Assembly: GCA_934047225.1 (NCBI GenBank)
Contig: OW203998.1
Coordinates: 19,173,280 to 19,237,279, forward strand
Origin: Ypsolopha sequella
Taxonomy: Eukaryota > Arthropoda > Insecta > Lepidoptera > Ypsolophidae
Length of the DNA stretch: 64,000 bases
Direction: 5' to 3'
The first letter of the stretch is position 1; each line of letters opens with the position of its first letter. The notes below the pieces were generated by a model that was given only the letters and a program-made list of their open reading frames with translations, was not told the DNA's origin and ran no database searches. Of the stretch, positions 43,183-55,662 are shown in pieces. The position numbers and the translations under genes are program-made.

Positions 43183-45159
43183 TCGTTTGTACCTACGCTG
43201 CATTTGAAATTGCATCTGAAGTCTGATCTACAAGAAAGTATACATACGCGTAGACAGTATACGTAGGCAGATTGCTTGATGATTTTGCTCATAAGTGCGA
43301 AAAAAGAAATTAAGACAGTACGTGAGCCTAGAGCTTGAATAACGCCAGATTTTCGAGGATTCGTTTGAAAAAATTCGGACTCTCCTTGTATTGAAAAAAA
43401 TACATTTGGTTTATTGATTTTTTATCTAAAGATTCTACTAATAAACAATGTATTAAGATTTATACTTTTGTTAAAAAAAAAAATTCCACCCTCCTTTTTT
43501 TGGTTTTTAAACGTTCGTTTCAAGAACGCGGTCTTTACCGTTTAGAGATCAACTAGATTTTTTTTTCATGTAATAGGTAATAGAGATTTTACTTAAATCC
43601 AATATTTTTTTCCCTACAAGATATTTCAAAATTTGCTAAAAACACACCAACTTGTTGTTTCGCTGCGTGATCATTAGTATTACGGGTCCAAAAAGAAGAG
43701 GCCAATAAGCCAACACACATCCACCTCTATCAAAATCAAATAAGGTCTTTGCCATTGAACTTATTATGCTGGACGGGTAATAAAAAAAGTTGCTAGGGTA
43801 GGCCATCCTCTTAAGGATACATCGTACAATACGCTTTAATTATTATTAATACTAAGTAAATATATAACGCATTTAATTATATTGCAATAAAATAATACCC
43901 TTATGTTTTTGAAGTTGTATTCCTTTTTTTTTCAGTAGCCTAAAATTAAATTGATTTTGTTTTTTATAACAGATTAAATTTTCTTGGAATTTTATAAATT
44001 ACTAAACAATGTATGAAAAATATATATATGTAACACAATACTGATTCTTTTTTCCAAATGTGCTCTTTGTTCCAAATTACCTCTAGACATATCTATATTA
44101 ATAATATCGTTTGTCATAAATATGACGTAAGCAACTCCCTTCAGTCGCCCATTAGTTAAATATAAAATAACAATTCTGACGAATTAAGTACCTCATTTAA
44201 AAAAGGAGTTAAGTATGATAGCTGATTTTTGTTTCTTTTACCACTGCCCTAGGAATTCGTTCAGGGATTCAAGATTTCAAGGGTCAATCCGTTTCACTTT
44301 TTTAATGACTACTATAGAAACTGGATCCAGCGGCTTTTTATCCTTTCGTGGCACGCAGACTTCGGGTATTCAAAACGACATTCGATTACTAAAAACAAAA
44401 GTACCTATTAAGACTTGTGACGTTTTCTGCCTGTTCCCGTAATTTTCCGGAACCCTAGTGTTAGTAATTATTAGCAGATAGGCAGAAAAAACAGTAAAAC
44501 TTTTTTACGAAATACCGAAAACCGGCCACGACTGAAACCAGCCTATTTTCGTTGACTTATAAAGTCAACAGTAACAAAAACATAATGCTACTTCAAGATA
44601 TATTAGTTCTTATTACCACCTACTAAAGGTTGTAATCGAACAAAATAAACGCTTGTGTAACGAGTGTGTAGTGTGCGAGAACAGAGTAGACATCATCTAC
44701 TACACAACAACACACATTAAATAAATTTGGTTTTACGCGAGTGGGGCGTGTGTTGTGTGAAGATTTTGACAACTTCTTGTTTACCCTTTTACTGAGTGAA
44801 CATTAACTTGATGAAGGAAAAACAGTACGGATGCGTACTCACAACAATATATTTTTTGTTTTTACTGAAGCGACTAGCGACCGATTGTCAAATCACACGG
44901 CTTAATAAAATTAAATAAATAAAAGTATATCATCATATATCGTTACTTATTCCTATATTTTGATTTTATTCAAGTGTATTTTTTTAAGTAAACTTAAGTA
45001 AACCCAACCTTTATTATTCCCCATATTATTATTTATGACTATTTCCTATACACGTAGATTCATTAATTACTTATATTACATAAAAACTGACCTGTAATAA
45101 GTGTATCTATGACCTATACCTACATTACATAAATAAATATCTTCATATTTCATATTGAA
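43183..45159. other. Long stretch without recognised features
   Basis: AT-rich. A 75-codon frame at 44215-44442 has no domain. 44640-44750 is a GTGTGTAGTGTG-type low-complexity region. No RNA gene, MITE or LINE boundary could be supported. Confidence 0.45.
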
Positions 45160-45385
45160 TTTCATTTCATTTCACATGGGGGTTTTAGAGGTATTCCGAG
45201 TGTGATTTGTGAAATGCAATGCACTGTCCACACTCGGTACACACCCGCATTTCACCGAAGGTTATTACGTCCCAACGTGGAGGGTGCTGGTGAGCCCTGT
45301 CGCCGTAATTCTGGCACAAATACAAGCTTTTTAGGGCAGGCAGGTTTCCTCACGATGTTTTCCTTCACCGGTAAGTAAGAACAAA
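45160..45385 (-). mobile_element. SINE/LINE 3' part, reversed
   Basis: On the minus strand 'AAACATCGTGAGGAAACCTG' is followed by 'GGGACGTAATAACCTTCGGT', then 'GAAATGCGGG', 'CACACTCGGAATACCTCTAA' and 'AACCCCC'. It shares its 3' half with 22540-22640 and 100-170. Confidence 0.7.
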
Positions 45386-45389
45386 TACT

Positions 45390-45659
45390 ATGCTCAAGAG
45401 TTCCGAAAAACTCATCGATAAAAACCCTCTACAATATCTTAACAACCTTTATGACTGTCCTTCTCTACTGAAACAGATCAAGTTAAGAGCACCTGCGCGG
45501 TCTTCACGATCCCAGGCCCTATTCTCTTTGCCTTTGACGCGGAAAAACGCCGGTCGTCAAGCACCTCTCAGACGAATCTGCGAGTCATACAATAAAACAA
45601 TTCTCTCAGCTGACATATTTAATTCAAAAAGGTTTACATTTAAACAACAAATAAGATAA
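45390..45659 (+). pseudogene. LINE ORF2 C-terminal remnant
   Basis: The 89-codon frame ends with LLKQIKLRAPARSSRSQALF, then SLPLTRKNAGRQAPLRRIC and SYNKTI...DIFNSKRF. A pattern of this type (L-L-x-x-I-x-x-x-x-P, LF-x-x-P-x-x-R-T-x-x-x-x-x-x-P-L-x-R, YN, DIF) is a familiar C-terminus of insect non-LTR ORF2 proteins. The polymerase domain is absent, so this is a 5'-truncated insertion. A different LINE class from the one at 36990. Confidence 0.65.
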
Positions 45660-45994
45660 ATTCTTGTTGACTCTTAACAACAAATAAATAATCTTATTTC
45701 AATCAACCATAATCTAATTAAATAATATTGTTTATGTATATGGTATAATATATTTATTGGTATGTATGTTTATATATTCACTTCCTTATTTTCCGACTTA
45801 TTTATGTATGTACTTCATCATTATTTATTAACATTGTTTAGATTTAGGTTTTTTTGTGTAGCGTCACCAAATTTTATATTTTTTCTTGTGGAAAATGTTG
45901 AAGGGAGTAGATTTAAGTATTTCAAATTTTTTTTTTAATACCTTCTAGTTATTTGTGCAGTTTACTTCTGTTGTTTTTCCCAAAATAAATAAAT
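45660..45994. other. AT-rich, probable LINE 3' flank
   Basis: Follows the ORF2 remnant; no coding frame. Confidence 0.4.
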
Positions 45995-46078
45995 ATATAC
46001 CCGACCGTTTATCGAAACTGGATCTCAAAATTGAGAGGCCAGCGTTCTACTCCTGAGCTACTGCCGCTTTTATTAAAA
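45995..46078 (-). mobile_element. tRNA-like SINE head
   Basis: On the minus strand 'GCAGTAGCTCAGGAGTAGAA' followed by CGCTGGCCTCTCAA resembles a tRNA D-arm and anticodon region. The T-arm (AGTTTCGATAAACGG) is degraded, so I call a SINE or tRNA relic and not a tRNA gene. Confidence 0.5.
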
Positions 46079-46946
46079 TTTAATTTTATTTTAATAAACA
46101 TTCAATAATTAAAATTATTTTTAAACTGTAAAGCAAATTGTTCGTCACTGTAATTTTCTTTTATTAAACTTTTTTGCGTATACAATAAAAATAGAATACT
46201 ATGTTTTTATCAGGTATATTATTCTACATACATTCAGATAAATAGGTGTAACAATATGTAAAAGTGACAAAATTAAGAAATGGATGAATTTCTGTTATAT
46301 AAAGTCTTCGACCAAGAGCGGACAAGGGTTATTTTCGAAAAATCATTACTTCGCTGTTATTGTTGTTTTATTGCGATGTATAGATATAACTATAATTGTA
46401 TAACATACTTGGACCATGATTTTGACCTGATTTTGTATGGAATAATAGATCTAGGGGTTATTTGATCGAAGTATCAAGTAGATAGACATTAGACACGTAT
46501 TCGTATGTACGTATAACAGTTGCCAATACCACCTGAAACTTTTGGGTCCGCATTATCATAACTTTTGACCTAACAGAGCTCAAGTTCGTTTTAAAACATA
46601 CATATTATCCGAAGATACAAACTTTAAAAGTCAGGTTTAAAGTACCAAAGTTAATGCAGCAGTGAAAATAAATTACGTGCTCCCTATTCCTCAAAGTTAG
46701 AGCTTAAAAGACCAAGTTTTTGAATCAGACAAGTTTATTATGTAAAACACGAAGACTGCTGAAACTCACAGCGTTTTACATATCTCTAGTTTGCTGACGT
46801 CGGCTGCACCTGAAAAAGATTCTGAACTTACAAAAACACTAGAGTATGATGTTAAACAAACTTTTTAAGTATTCCATGAAAAATCGAAAACCTCTGTAGG
46901 GAAGTTTCATTGTCCGTCCATCTGCCCACGATTTTGGAAAAATCTC
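46079..46946. other. No recognised gene; left flank of the giant inverted repeat
   Basis: About 46860-46930 ('CATTGTCCGTCCATCTGCCC') is a degenerate relative of the TTTTTAGGGTTCC repeat. The rest is unrecognised. Confidence 0.45.
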
Positions 46947-49900
46947 TTAAGAATATGACATAGCCAAAACAAAAACCAGTTCCGGGCGTGGCTTATTCTA
47001 TTTTACGATAGCGCGTGGGGGGAAATTCGTCCCGGTCTCTAAGTTCGCGTCACCATAGCAAAAATACGAATAGAGTGGACGAGGCAGGGTCAAAAGTAAT
47101 ACGTATTTTATTTTATCTAATTTATTACTGTATTTCGATCATCGTCACACGGCATTGATCCTACTTGCTATCACGTCGGGACGTAAATTTATTATGGTCG
47201 GCTAAAAGTGGTTTTTTGAGTGTTTGATTTATCAGTTGACCCTCGGAACATTTCAGACACTCCTTTAGAGATACATAATAATATTGTGGCGGTTAATTGT
47301 CACCATTACCCATTCTTTAAATATTTTTCGCCCGTTGAGCTGGTTTTACACTTGCGGGAAAATAAATTGGACCAAAAATTTCTATACAAAAAATTTTTAC
47401 TAAAGTTGTTATTACAAAAAGTGGAAACTAACAAATATTCTCGGAAGGAATGCACCACGTCACTACCTATCTCACTGTAGCCTATATCAATTATGCCTCT
47501 CTCATTCAACCACGTTTAACTGCGTTCCTATCTCATTCCAACTCATTTTAAATAGCGTCACTATTTATCTCACTCTAACGCGTGTTAAATGGCATTTCTA
47601 ATGAACGTCAAATATTTTTACTGCCCGCCACTCTTTCATTCTAAATTCTAATTATTTTAAAAAATACGCAGCTCCTTTGGTAGTAAAATAGCAATAACTT
47701 TTTTTTCAAAAGTAATACACAGAAATTGCCAGATCATTTGAAAAACAATATTTGATGAGCCGTTATTTAAGACAATTTGCAAAACTAACATAGGACATTT
47801 TTTTTCAGGGTGTGGTATCGAACTAACCTAATTACAAAAAATTGCTCATAAATTGGGTTTTTATTTTTCTTCCTGATGTAACAGCATTTCAAGGTTTATT
47901 TTTGACTTTATCAATAGCATGACTATTCAGAGTTGCGCAACAAAAATTTTATTCTTAGAATTTAGAACTGGTTAGCTTTGACTCTCAAAAATCTATTCGA
48001 ATTTATAAAAGTACCATCAACTCGAAGACTATCTACTTTTTGCTGAGGTCATAATTTGATATTCTGGTCAGTCATGAGCTGGCCTACCAGCCTTCCAAGG
48101 GAAAGAGTTGACTTTTGGGACACCTGTTTACCCTTGCGATAAATCGCCAAGTGTTTGAAATGTTCAGGTCTCTTTACGCAAAATGAAAAAACAAAACTCT
48201 TTTAGGATTAATTTGTTGTCCCTATGTTTGTCTGTTTGTCCGTTTGTCTAGGCAATTTTTCTGGGTAAAATCAATAAATGCTAATATTTACAGCCCTGTA
48301 AAATATACATATTATAACGTTTTTATGGCCTTTTGTTTAACTTTTTCATACAAATTTTCTCCTTATGAAAATATAGAGATCAACACTTTACATAATATTT
48401 TGCGTTTGAAAGAAAGCACAGAAAGGAACTCTAGAACAAATAATGTAAAAAATATTAAACCATATCTTTCTATTCTAAAGGGATTAATAATTTACTGTTT
48501 GTTCAATGTGGCGATAGCTTTGTTTATTATTTTTTTCTTTCTTTGTTACAAAGATAACAAATATTTTCATACAACGTTTTCCTTAAGGGCTATTTCTCCG
48601 AATTTGTAACAAAATATTAAGAAATAATTATAACGGTAAAGTACAACTTTTAGCTAAGACAATTTATTGTTAAAAGTTTGCTATATGCATAAACATATTT
48701 TAATGATATTATGGTATCTTCAAAATAATTGGGTTTTCCATAAGCGTGATATCAGATTATTTAAGAAATTTACGGCTGGTATCACGACGACGGATAAGCC
48801 AATTATTTTATTACTATTGTAATATAATTAAAAATATGTTAATGCATACAGCAGACTTTTAACTATAAGTTTTCTTAACTAAAAGTTGTATTTTTACTTA
48901 TTGAAATTGTATTTCTCATCAAGAAGTGCAAAATGACAAGATATTCAAAATAAGTTAATTGAATTTGTGAAATGGTTTCAGGTCAAAACAGTTTTCCATG
49001 AAACGGTAATTGTTTATACTTAGCAAAGTGTGTAAACTTAGTCATCTTAACATGAACGACGCCTGTATTTCTGTCTTTTTTATTTCCGGTATAGATAAAA
49101 ATATACAAACTTGTTAAACTTTGCGTAAAAACGAGGCAATATTGACGATATCCTGACAGCTATTATGATGGTGTTTTACCAAATTTTGCTTTTTGGACTG
49201 TATAGAGACGTAGTTAGATGTCACTAGAATATACTCATGAAAAAAGATATGAAGAAAATAAGCTGTAGACTTCACATTCGGTTTATAACTATTGTATGAA
49301 TTTTAAGAAAAATACAGGGGTAAAGGGACCTCTTAAGGAAAACCTTGTATTAAACTATTTGTTATCTTAGTAAAAAATAATTCAAGGAAAAAAATAAACA
49401 AAGCTATCGCCACATTGAACAGTAGATAATTAATCCCTTTAGAATAGAACAACATGGTTTTCATATTTTTTACATTATTTGTTCAACAATTCCTTTCTGT
49501 GTTGACTTTTAAATGCAAAATATTATCTCAAGTGTTCATCCCTACATTTTCATAGTGAGAAAATTTGTATGAAAAACGTAAAAAAAAAACGTAAAAACCT
49601 AAAACGTAATATAAATAAAAACGTCAAAAGTATGTTTTTACAGCTCTATAGAGGGCCGTTTATATTGGTATTTATTAATTTTACCCAGAAAAAATTGTCT
49701 AGACAAACGGACAGACAGACAAACATAGGGATAACAAATTAATCCTAAAAGAGTTTCATTGTTTTCATTTTGCGTAACAGAACCTGAACATGTACCGACA
49801 GGATTATCTACGATCTAGTAATTTTGCCATGCACTGTAAATATTTCAAAATAAATTTCTATATTTTAAATGCTTGGCGATTTATCCCAAGTAAGTGTACC

Positions 49901-50702
49901 TATATAATTTGCAAAAAACTTCACTTATTTGGACCTGAAATGGTGAGCCAATACTACAGGGTAATTTCACGAAAAGGTCATTGACCTTTGTTACAGATCT
50001 CAGTAAGTATAAGTAAATTAATTTGGGTTTCAATAACGATTACAAAATTATTCTTTTAGAGTAACATATATTATTTTCCCGCATAAAAGTATGAATTCAT
50101 TCCAAATTCATTCAGTTTTGTTGTTATGACTATGGCACGATGTAGCTAAATCACTCATACGCATATTTTGTTGAGTTTTTAACGGCAGGAATATGATGCT
50201 CCTCGAAATATTACTTTATAAAATTAATTTCAATGTGTTTTGAAGTAGTTTTGGGAGATATTTATAGCTTGCAAAAAAGGGCACAGGTTCCACGTCTTAC
50301 GGGCGCCAACGCTAGGCGTAGACTGACAATATCTTGCTGCCGCTGACTGCATCAGTGGATTTACGTATTTTTGGAAAAAGGGGGTGCTTTTTTTGACCCG
50401 AATAACGTGGTATTTGGAAAATGAATAGATATCATTCACACTAATTTTATTTAAAAAAAACCAACAAAATCGCGAAAGCGATACCTGAAACAAAATCGAT
50501 AAAAAGTGTGCAATAGAGGGTTACAGAAAAATTCATTGACAGTACAAATATGAATCGATTAACGTGGTTTGTGGAAAATGAATACCTTAAAGTTCAACCA
50601 AAAACATGTATTTTTTTTATGGCTATACGTAACCTAATTATTGCAACAAAATCATCCGAAAGCTGACATTTTATTTCTGTTTGTATTTTCGATCCCCTTA
50701 AG
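46947..50702 (+). repeat. Left arm of the giant inverted repeat
   Basis: Contains, in order: the terminal 1.2 kb with the 86-codon frame, fold-back arm S1 (48132-48586), a palindromic block (48645-48895), sub-element R reversed (48919-49336), fold-back arm S2 (49333-49890), and the inner 0.8 kb with an 87-codon minus frame (50230-50493). None of the frames has a known domain. Relative to the right arm it lacks about 32 bp at about 48155. Confidence 0.85.
48919..49336 (-). mobile_element. Sub-element R in left arm (TTAA type)
   Basis: Its right edge is CCTCTTAA; its left edge (TCAAGAAG) is a decayed TTAAGAGG. It matches 55256-55662 and 56995-57412: 'GACGATATCCTGACAGCTAT', 'GTAGTTAGATGTCACTAGAA'. 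Confidence 0.7.
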
Positions 50703-50857
50703 AAAAAGGGACAGCATACATAAACATCTCAAAATTTATATTTTAAGTGCATTGTTTTACACCATGTTCTAACATCCACATAAATATGTAAATATACCTA
50801 TTGCAGTTGAGGCGACCACGCTAAAGGCAAGGTTCTAAATTTTAGGAAGTGAATAAT

Positions 50858-51468
50858 GTGCCGCTAGCGGTGTTTTATTGCCATGGGTTAAAATGCCACA
50901 AGACTTGTGGCATTTTACCGCATCCTCTTAGACTGGCGCTAAGTGTATGCGTCATGTATGTAGGAAATTTAAGAAAGTTTTTCACCAAGTGAAGCGGAGC
51001 AAGGAGGAGCGTATTAGATTTAGGCTGATATTTCACTATCATGGATCCTTCATCAAATATTGTCTGTGGAAACTAGTCCATTATTACAACATGTTGTAAT
51101 ACGGAAAATTAACATAAAGCACTTGTTGTCAAATTTAAAAACAAAATATTGATCAACGAAAACTGATAGTGTAATATCAGCCTTCATGTAAATACATTTG
51201 GGGAGCCGAGCGAAGCAGAGCGGAGCAAGGCGACCCCCGTAGTTTCTACAGAATTCATGATATACATAAAAATTTACGGCAATAAAATTTTTTTTTTAGT
51301 TTTCAGCACTACAGTCAGTCATACTATTTTGCCGCAAACACTTAGCACTTACTTTGTATACACTTAGCGGCAATCTAAGAGAGCGCGGTAGCATGTGCCA
51401 CAATGGGTTAAAATGCCACAAGGCTTGTGGCATTTTAACCCATTGTAATAAAACACCGCTAGCGGCAC
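50858..51468. mobile_element. Fold-back element with subterminal hairpins
   Basis: The ends GTGCCGCTAGCGGTGTTTTA and complement form a terminal inverted repeat of about 60 bp. Just inside each end is a hairpin, TAAAATGCCACAAG / CTTGTGGCATTTTA. The middle is the GAGCG-rich repeat, itself split at 51023-51186 by a small fold-back insert (AGGCTGATATTTCACTATCA and complement). Sits in the centre of the giant inverted repeat. Confidence 0.75.
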
Positions 51469-51654
51469 GGTATCCACAGACTAAATTATAATGTGTACCC
51501 CAAAGACGATACAATCTCTAATGTACCCAAATGTTTGCTCTCAATCAGTGTATCTTTTTATAATTTTGATTTGATCACATCTTCAGGTGGTTGGCTAAGT
51601 AAATTTCTCAAAGAAATAAACTCGCCTTTAAAATTTTTTCTTATTTTTGTTTTA

Positions 51655-53235
51655 TCTGTATATATAAAATTCAAAGTCCTGACTGACTGACTGACTGACT
51701 GACTGACTGATATATCAACGCACAGCCTAAAGCGCTGGTCCTAGAGACTTGAAATTTTGCATATAGATACCTTATATAGTGTAGGCATCCACTAAGAAAG
51801 GATTTTTCAAAATTCACCCCCTAAGGGGGTAGAACGGGGGTTCAAAGTTAGTATGGGGAAACAAGATTAGTTAGACTATTTTATTCCAGACTTCACAGAA
51901 GTACTCCTATTTATAAATAAGTAAACATGTGTTTCAGGTTTGTTCAGAATTCAACCCCTAAAAAGGGGAAATGGGGTGACAAAATCTGAAAATCAACATG
52001 GGTATCGTTTGTATGGTTTAGGGGATCGCTGATTACGAAAACAACGATTTTAAAATCCAACGTGGTGGACCTGAAAAAGGGTTTTCCCAGAATCAACCCC
52101 TAAAAGGGGGAAATGGGGTGACAAAGTCTGAAAATCAACATGGGTATCGTTTGTATGGTTTATCGGGTCACTGATTACGAAAACAACAACGATTTCTAAC
52201 TCCAATGTAGTTGACGTGAAATACCATCATCCCCTGTTGGGGTGCGATGGGGTTGAAATTACTTGAAATGTTCAAATGTGTAAACATCAACATGGGTTTT
52301 GTTTTTGTGGTTTTTTGGGACGTTAATTACGAAAATGGCATCGATTTTGAAATTTAATATAGTGGACATGAAATTTCTTGAAAGTATGTGTGCCAGAGCA
52401 AATCGGCTGTAACAGACGGACAGACAGACAGCCATACAAGTGATCCTTTTAGGGTTCCATTTTTTCCTTTTGAGGTATATATCTATCTATCTATATCCCA
52501 GCAAAATATCTTTGGAACGGAAGGTGGTACATCCCTAGGGGTTGGACCATGGGGTGCCAAAAAAAGTTTTTATTTTAATATCAAAACTTTGTCGGCCTGT
52601 ATCTTCCAAAAGGCTGGAGTTAGACCCATGTTCATGGTGCTCTAAGAAAAGGGCTCGGCGAGATCTAGATGACGGTAAAAAAAAAAACGAAAAAAAAGTT
52701 GCCAAAATTTTGATCGGCCATATCTCCCGAACGGCTAATTGTAAGGAGTTCGGGTTTCAACAATAGTGATCAGACAAGCTGGGGCTACATGATCAAAAAA
52801 AAATTGAATCTGACAGGTTTTTGACAGTTCCAAAAAAAGTATTCCGATTTGCATGAAACTCAGTATCAAGGGGCATTCGGGGTCACCGATTACACTGTCG
52901 TATTCAAATTTGTTATTTTTTTTAACAACTGATAGGGATTTTGACACTTTTTCGGAAAAATTTTGATCGGTGAGTCCCCGTATTTGGCACTCTGGCGAGG
53001 CCAAAGGCCGAGTCAAGTTGCACGAGACCGAAAAACGAGCATGTGAGGACGGAAAACGCGCCCGCGAGGCCGAAGGCCGAGCAGGGCGCGTTCGAAGTCC
53101 AAGCATGTGAGTTTTTCAGCCGAGCACTACACCTTGACTCCCAGAGGGAGTGAGAGCACTTATAATGTTTGCTTCTGAAAAAAAATCAATTTGTTTCCTG
53201 TAGGCCACGCGGGCGAAGCCGCGGGCAGAAGCTAG
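51655..53235 (+). mobile_element. 1.58-kb Helitron-like element, both ends present
   Basis: The 5' end TCTGTATATATAAAATTCAA is preceded by A. The 3' end is a CGCGG-GCGAAG-CCGCG hairpin (53208-53223), eight bases, then CTAG, followed by T. 5'-TC, CTRR-3', a 3' hairpin and A/T insertion are the Helitron hallmarks. Inside are a CTGA microsatellite (51680-51710), repeated segments containing 'GGGGTGACAAA' and 'AATCAACATGGGTATCGTTT', and a GC-rich block at 52990-53110. No Rep/helicase frame: non-autonomous. Confidence 0.8.
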
Positions 53236-53889
53236 TCATACATATATCTGATGTTTATGTGCAATATATAAGGTAGTATTGAACGCTCTTCAGCAAATAA
53301 TTACCATCAAACTAATGTTAAAATTAAATGTTACAGCATCAATACCTGCAACATACTATTAGAATTCTGCTTATTCAATCATGCGAATGTTGGGATTTGA
53401 AATGAAATATCAGACTGTTTGTAATTATATATTAATTTGGTTGTTAGCATTAGATAGATTAGATAGACAGATAGATCGATCAGATTCGACTGATGATGGC
53501 CTCATAGAAAATGTCGAAATATATCGAAAAATATTAATTTTGTTATTATTATCCAATGCTTACAACTATAAATAAAAGGCTAATACAGCTATAATTATAT
53601 TCATTTATAATTTAATTAAGTTGTATAATAGGTAAAGCAAGTTCTGCTTGCAAACTAATTGAAATAGTTCCGACTAACTGCTTCAGTTGAGTAAATTTCA
53701 TTGCGTTGTTTGAGAAAGCCGGACAATTCCGACATATGCAACAGCGTTTGTTTAATATGGAGATTGCCTGTGAAAATGTTTACTTTGATACCCGTGCACC
53801 TAACGTACTACGACTTACCGTAAAGCCTTCCAAGAAATGTAATTTTCGTTTACAGGAAATACAATGTATATGTCGTGGCCATATCTTTG
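53236..53889. other. No recognised feature
   Basis: A 77-codon frame at 53706-53939 overlaps the next MITE and has no domain. AGAT-rich low-complexity at 53455-53480. Confidence 0.4.
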
Positions 53890-54078
53890 GTTGCCGACTG
53901 GACTGGGTGCCTATCATCAAAAACATAGATAAAAACTGAACTTTCAAAATTGCCATTAGTGGGTATTGAACTATTTACGAACTGTGTCGTTACTTCAAGT
54001 GCGAACATATCCTCAGGAAATCGGAATTCGATAGTATATCTATGTTTTTGATGATAGGCACCCAGTCCAGAAGGCAAC
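53890..54078. mobile_element. 189-bp fold-back MITE
   Basis: GTTGCCGACTGGACTGGGTG and the near-complement at the right share 'CCTATCATCAAAAACATAGA'. The loop is about 95 bp. Confidence 0.75.
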
Positions 54079-54094
54079 TAGAGATACGTAATAG

Positions 54095-54290
54095 GCCCGC
54101 TGGTTGGGCAGATCGTAAAGTATGAAATCAAAAAGTAAAAAATAGGTGCGACGACGAGCGAAGCAAAGCGGAGCGAGGAGGAGCGTGTTAGGTTCACATG
54201 TAAGATAAAATAAGGAGCCGAGCGGAGCGGAGCGGAGCGAGGCGACCCTCCCAATTTTAACAGAAATACGATATGGCCAACCAGATCATG
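54095..54290 (+). repeat. GAGCG-rich dispersed repeat (copy 4)
   Basis: Two GAGCG blocks (54152-54184, 54215-54245) flank 'GTGTTAGGTTCACATGTAAG'. Outer 'GGTTGGGCAGATCGTAAAGT' resembles the 18.1-kb copy. A reversed SINE tail follows at 54300-54355. Confidence 0.7.
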
Positions 54291-54587
54291 GTCAATCCTA
54301 CGATATCGTCACGACATATATATTATCACGACATGAATCCCTGAGGGGAGGAGTCATAGCTGTATGTATCAGTAGTAGTAGTCTAATAATAATTAACGAA
54401 GAAGTAACACTAAAAAAAATAATAAAATTGAAAAAATTAATAAAATAACACAGTACAATCTTGAAAATTAACATGTCACTATGTCATGTCATAATCAAAC
54501 ATTATTAGGAAAATAATTGTAAGTAACAAGAAAATGGTAAAATTAGGTAGGTATAAACAAGAAATGAAAAAAAGACTTAAATATATA

Positions 54588-54840
54588 CAAGGTCTTTAAA
54601 TTTAAATGAAAAGTAATTTAGGAGGTGATTCAGTATCGTTAATACATCACATTCCGCTGCAAAGTACTTTTAATTGCACGAACTTTTTCTTCACTTGTCC
54701 ATACAAACTGAGTCAGCTGATCGGACCACTTTGTACTGAGACGTGAAAAAAAAGTTCGTACAAAAAAAGTGCTTCGCAGCGGAATGTAACGATACTGAAT
54801 CACCTCCTAAATTACTTTCCATTTAAATTGAAAGATCTTA
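54588..54840. mobile_element. TA-type fold-back MITE, family 1 (copy 2)
   Basis: 'AAGGTCTTTAAATTTAAATG' to 'CATTTAAATTGAAAGATCTT'; same arms as 430-761 with a single central unit. It directly abuts the next MITE. Confidence 0.8.
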
Positions 54841-54842
54841 TA

Positions 54843-55102
54843 CAAGGTGTAACAGAAAGGTGTAACCATATTTGAAGAGCTTATTCAGTCAATGGTTTAG
54901 AACAACTTTTACTATGGAACAAATCCTGTATCTCGAAAAAAAAAATTAACTTTTTCATAGAAAAATGCAATGCCGTTCGGCTGAAATGTATGGAAGGGCA
55001 GATTTTTTTGAGATTTCAGGGTTGGCTCCATAGTAAAAGTTGTTCTATACCATTGATTAAATAAGCTCTTCAAATGTGGTTACACCTTTCTGTTACAAGT
55101 TG
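54843..55102. mobile_element. TA-flanked fold-back MITE, family 4 (copy 2)
   Basis: CAAGGTGTAACAGAAAGGTG at the left, CTGTTACAAGTTG at the right, TA at 54841-54842 and 55103-55104. Aligns with 20274-20535. Confidence 0.85.
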
Positions 55103-55255
55103 TATATTACTATTATTAATTATTATACAATGATGTCCATGTAAATTTGAATTTTAAATGCCAATATGTGAAATGAAAATATACAATCACAATGGTCGGT
55201 GAACCCTTTTTACTACCCCTGCTCGATTTTTGGGGCACAAATGTGGACTCACAGG

Positions 55256-55662
55256 TTAAGAGGCCCCTTTACGGCTGAATTTTTCTTAAGACTCATACAA
55301 AAGATAAAAACTGAATGTGAAGTCAACAGCTTATTTTTTCATACTTTTTTCATAAGTATTATCTAGTGACATCTAACTACGTCTTTATCCAGCCCAAGAA
55401 GCAAAATTTAATGAAACACCATCATAATTTATAGCTGTCAGGATATCGTGAATTATATTTAGCGTTTTTACGCAAAATTTAGCCAGTTGTATAATTTTTA
55501 TCTATACTGGAAATAAAAAGAGAGAAATACAGACGTCGTTCATGTAAAGAAGACATACATAAAGAAGTTTATACACTTTGTTACCGTTTCGTGGAAAACA
55601 ATTTTTACCTGAAACTACAAATTCGGTGCTTTTTGAATGTCTTGCCACCTTGCACCTCTTAA
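55256..55662 (+). mobile_element. Sub-element R, free copy (TTAA type)
   Basis: TTAAGAGGCCCCTTTACGGC at the left, CACCTCTTAA at the right. It is a more diverged relative of the R copies inside the two arms, and its right TTAA is exactly where the right arm begins. Confidence 0.75.

Noticed and set aside
46000..46078. Minus-strand tRNA gene
   Set aside because: The D-arm and anticodon region look tRNA-like, but the T-arm is degraded and no paired acceptor ends were found.
52388..53106. Open frames of 74-123 codons within the Helitron-like element
   Set aside because: No Rep or helicase motifs; they overlap on both strands in low-complexity, repeat-derived sequence.
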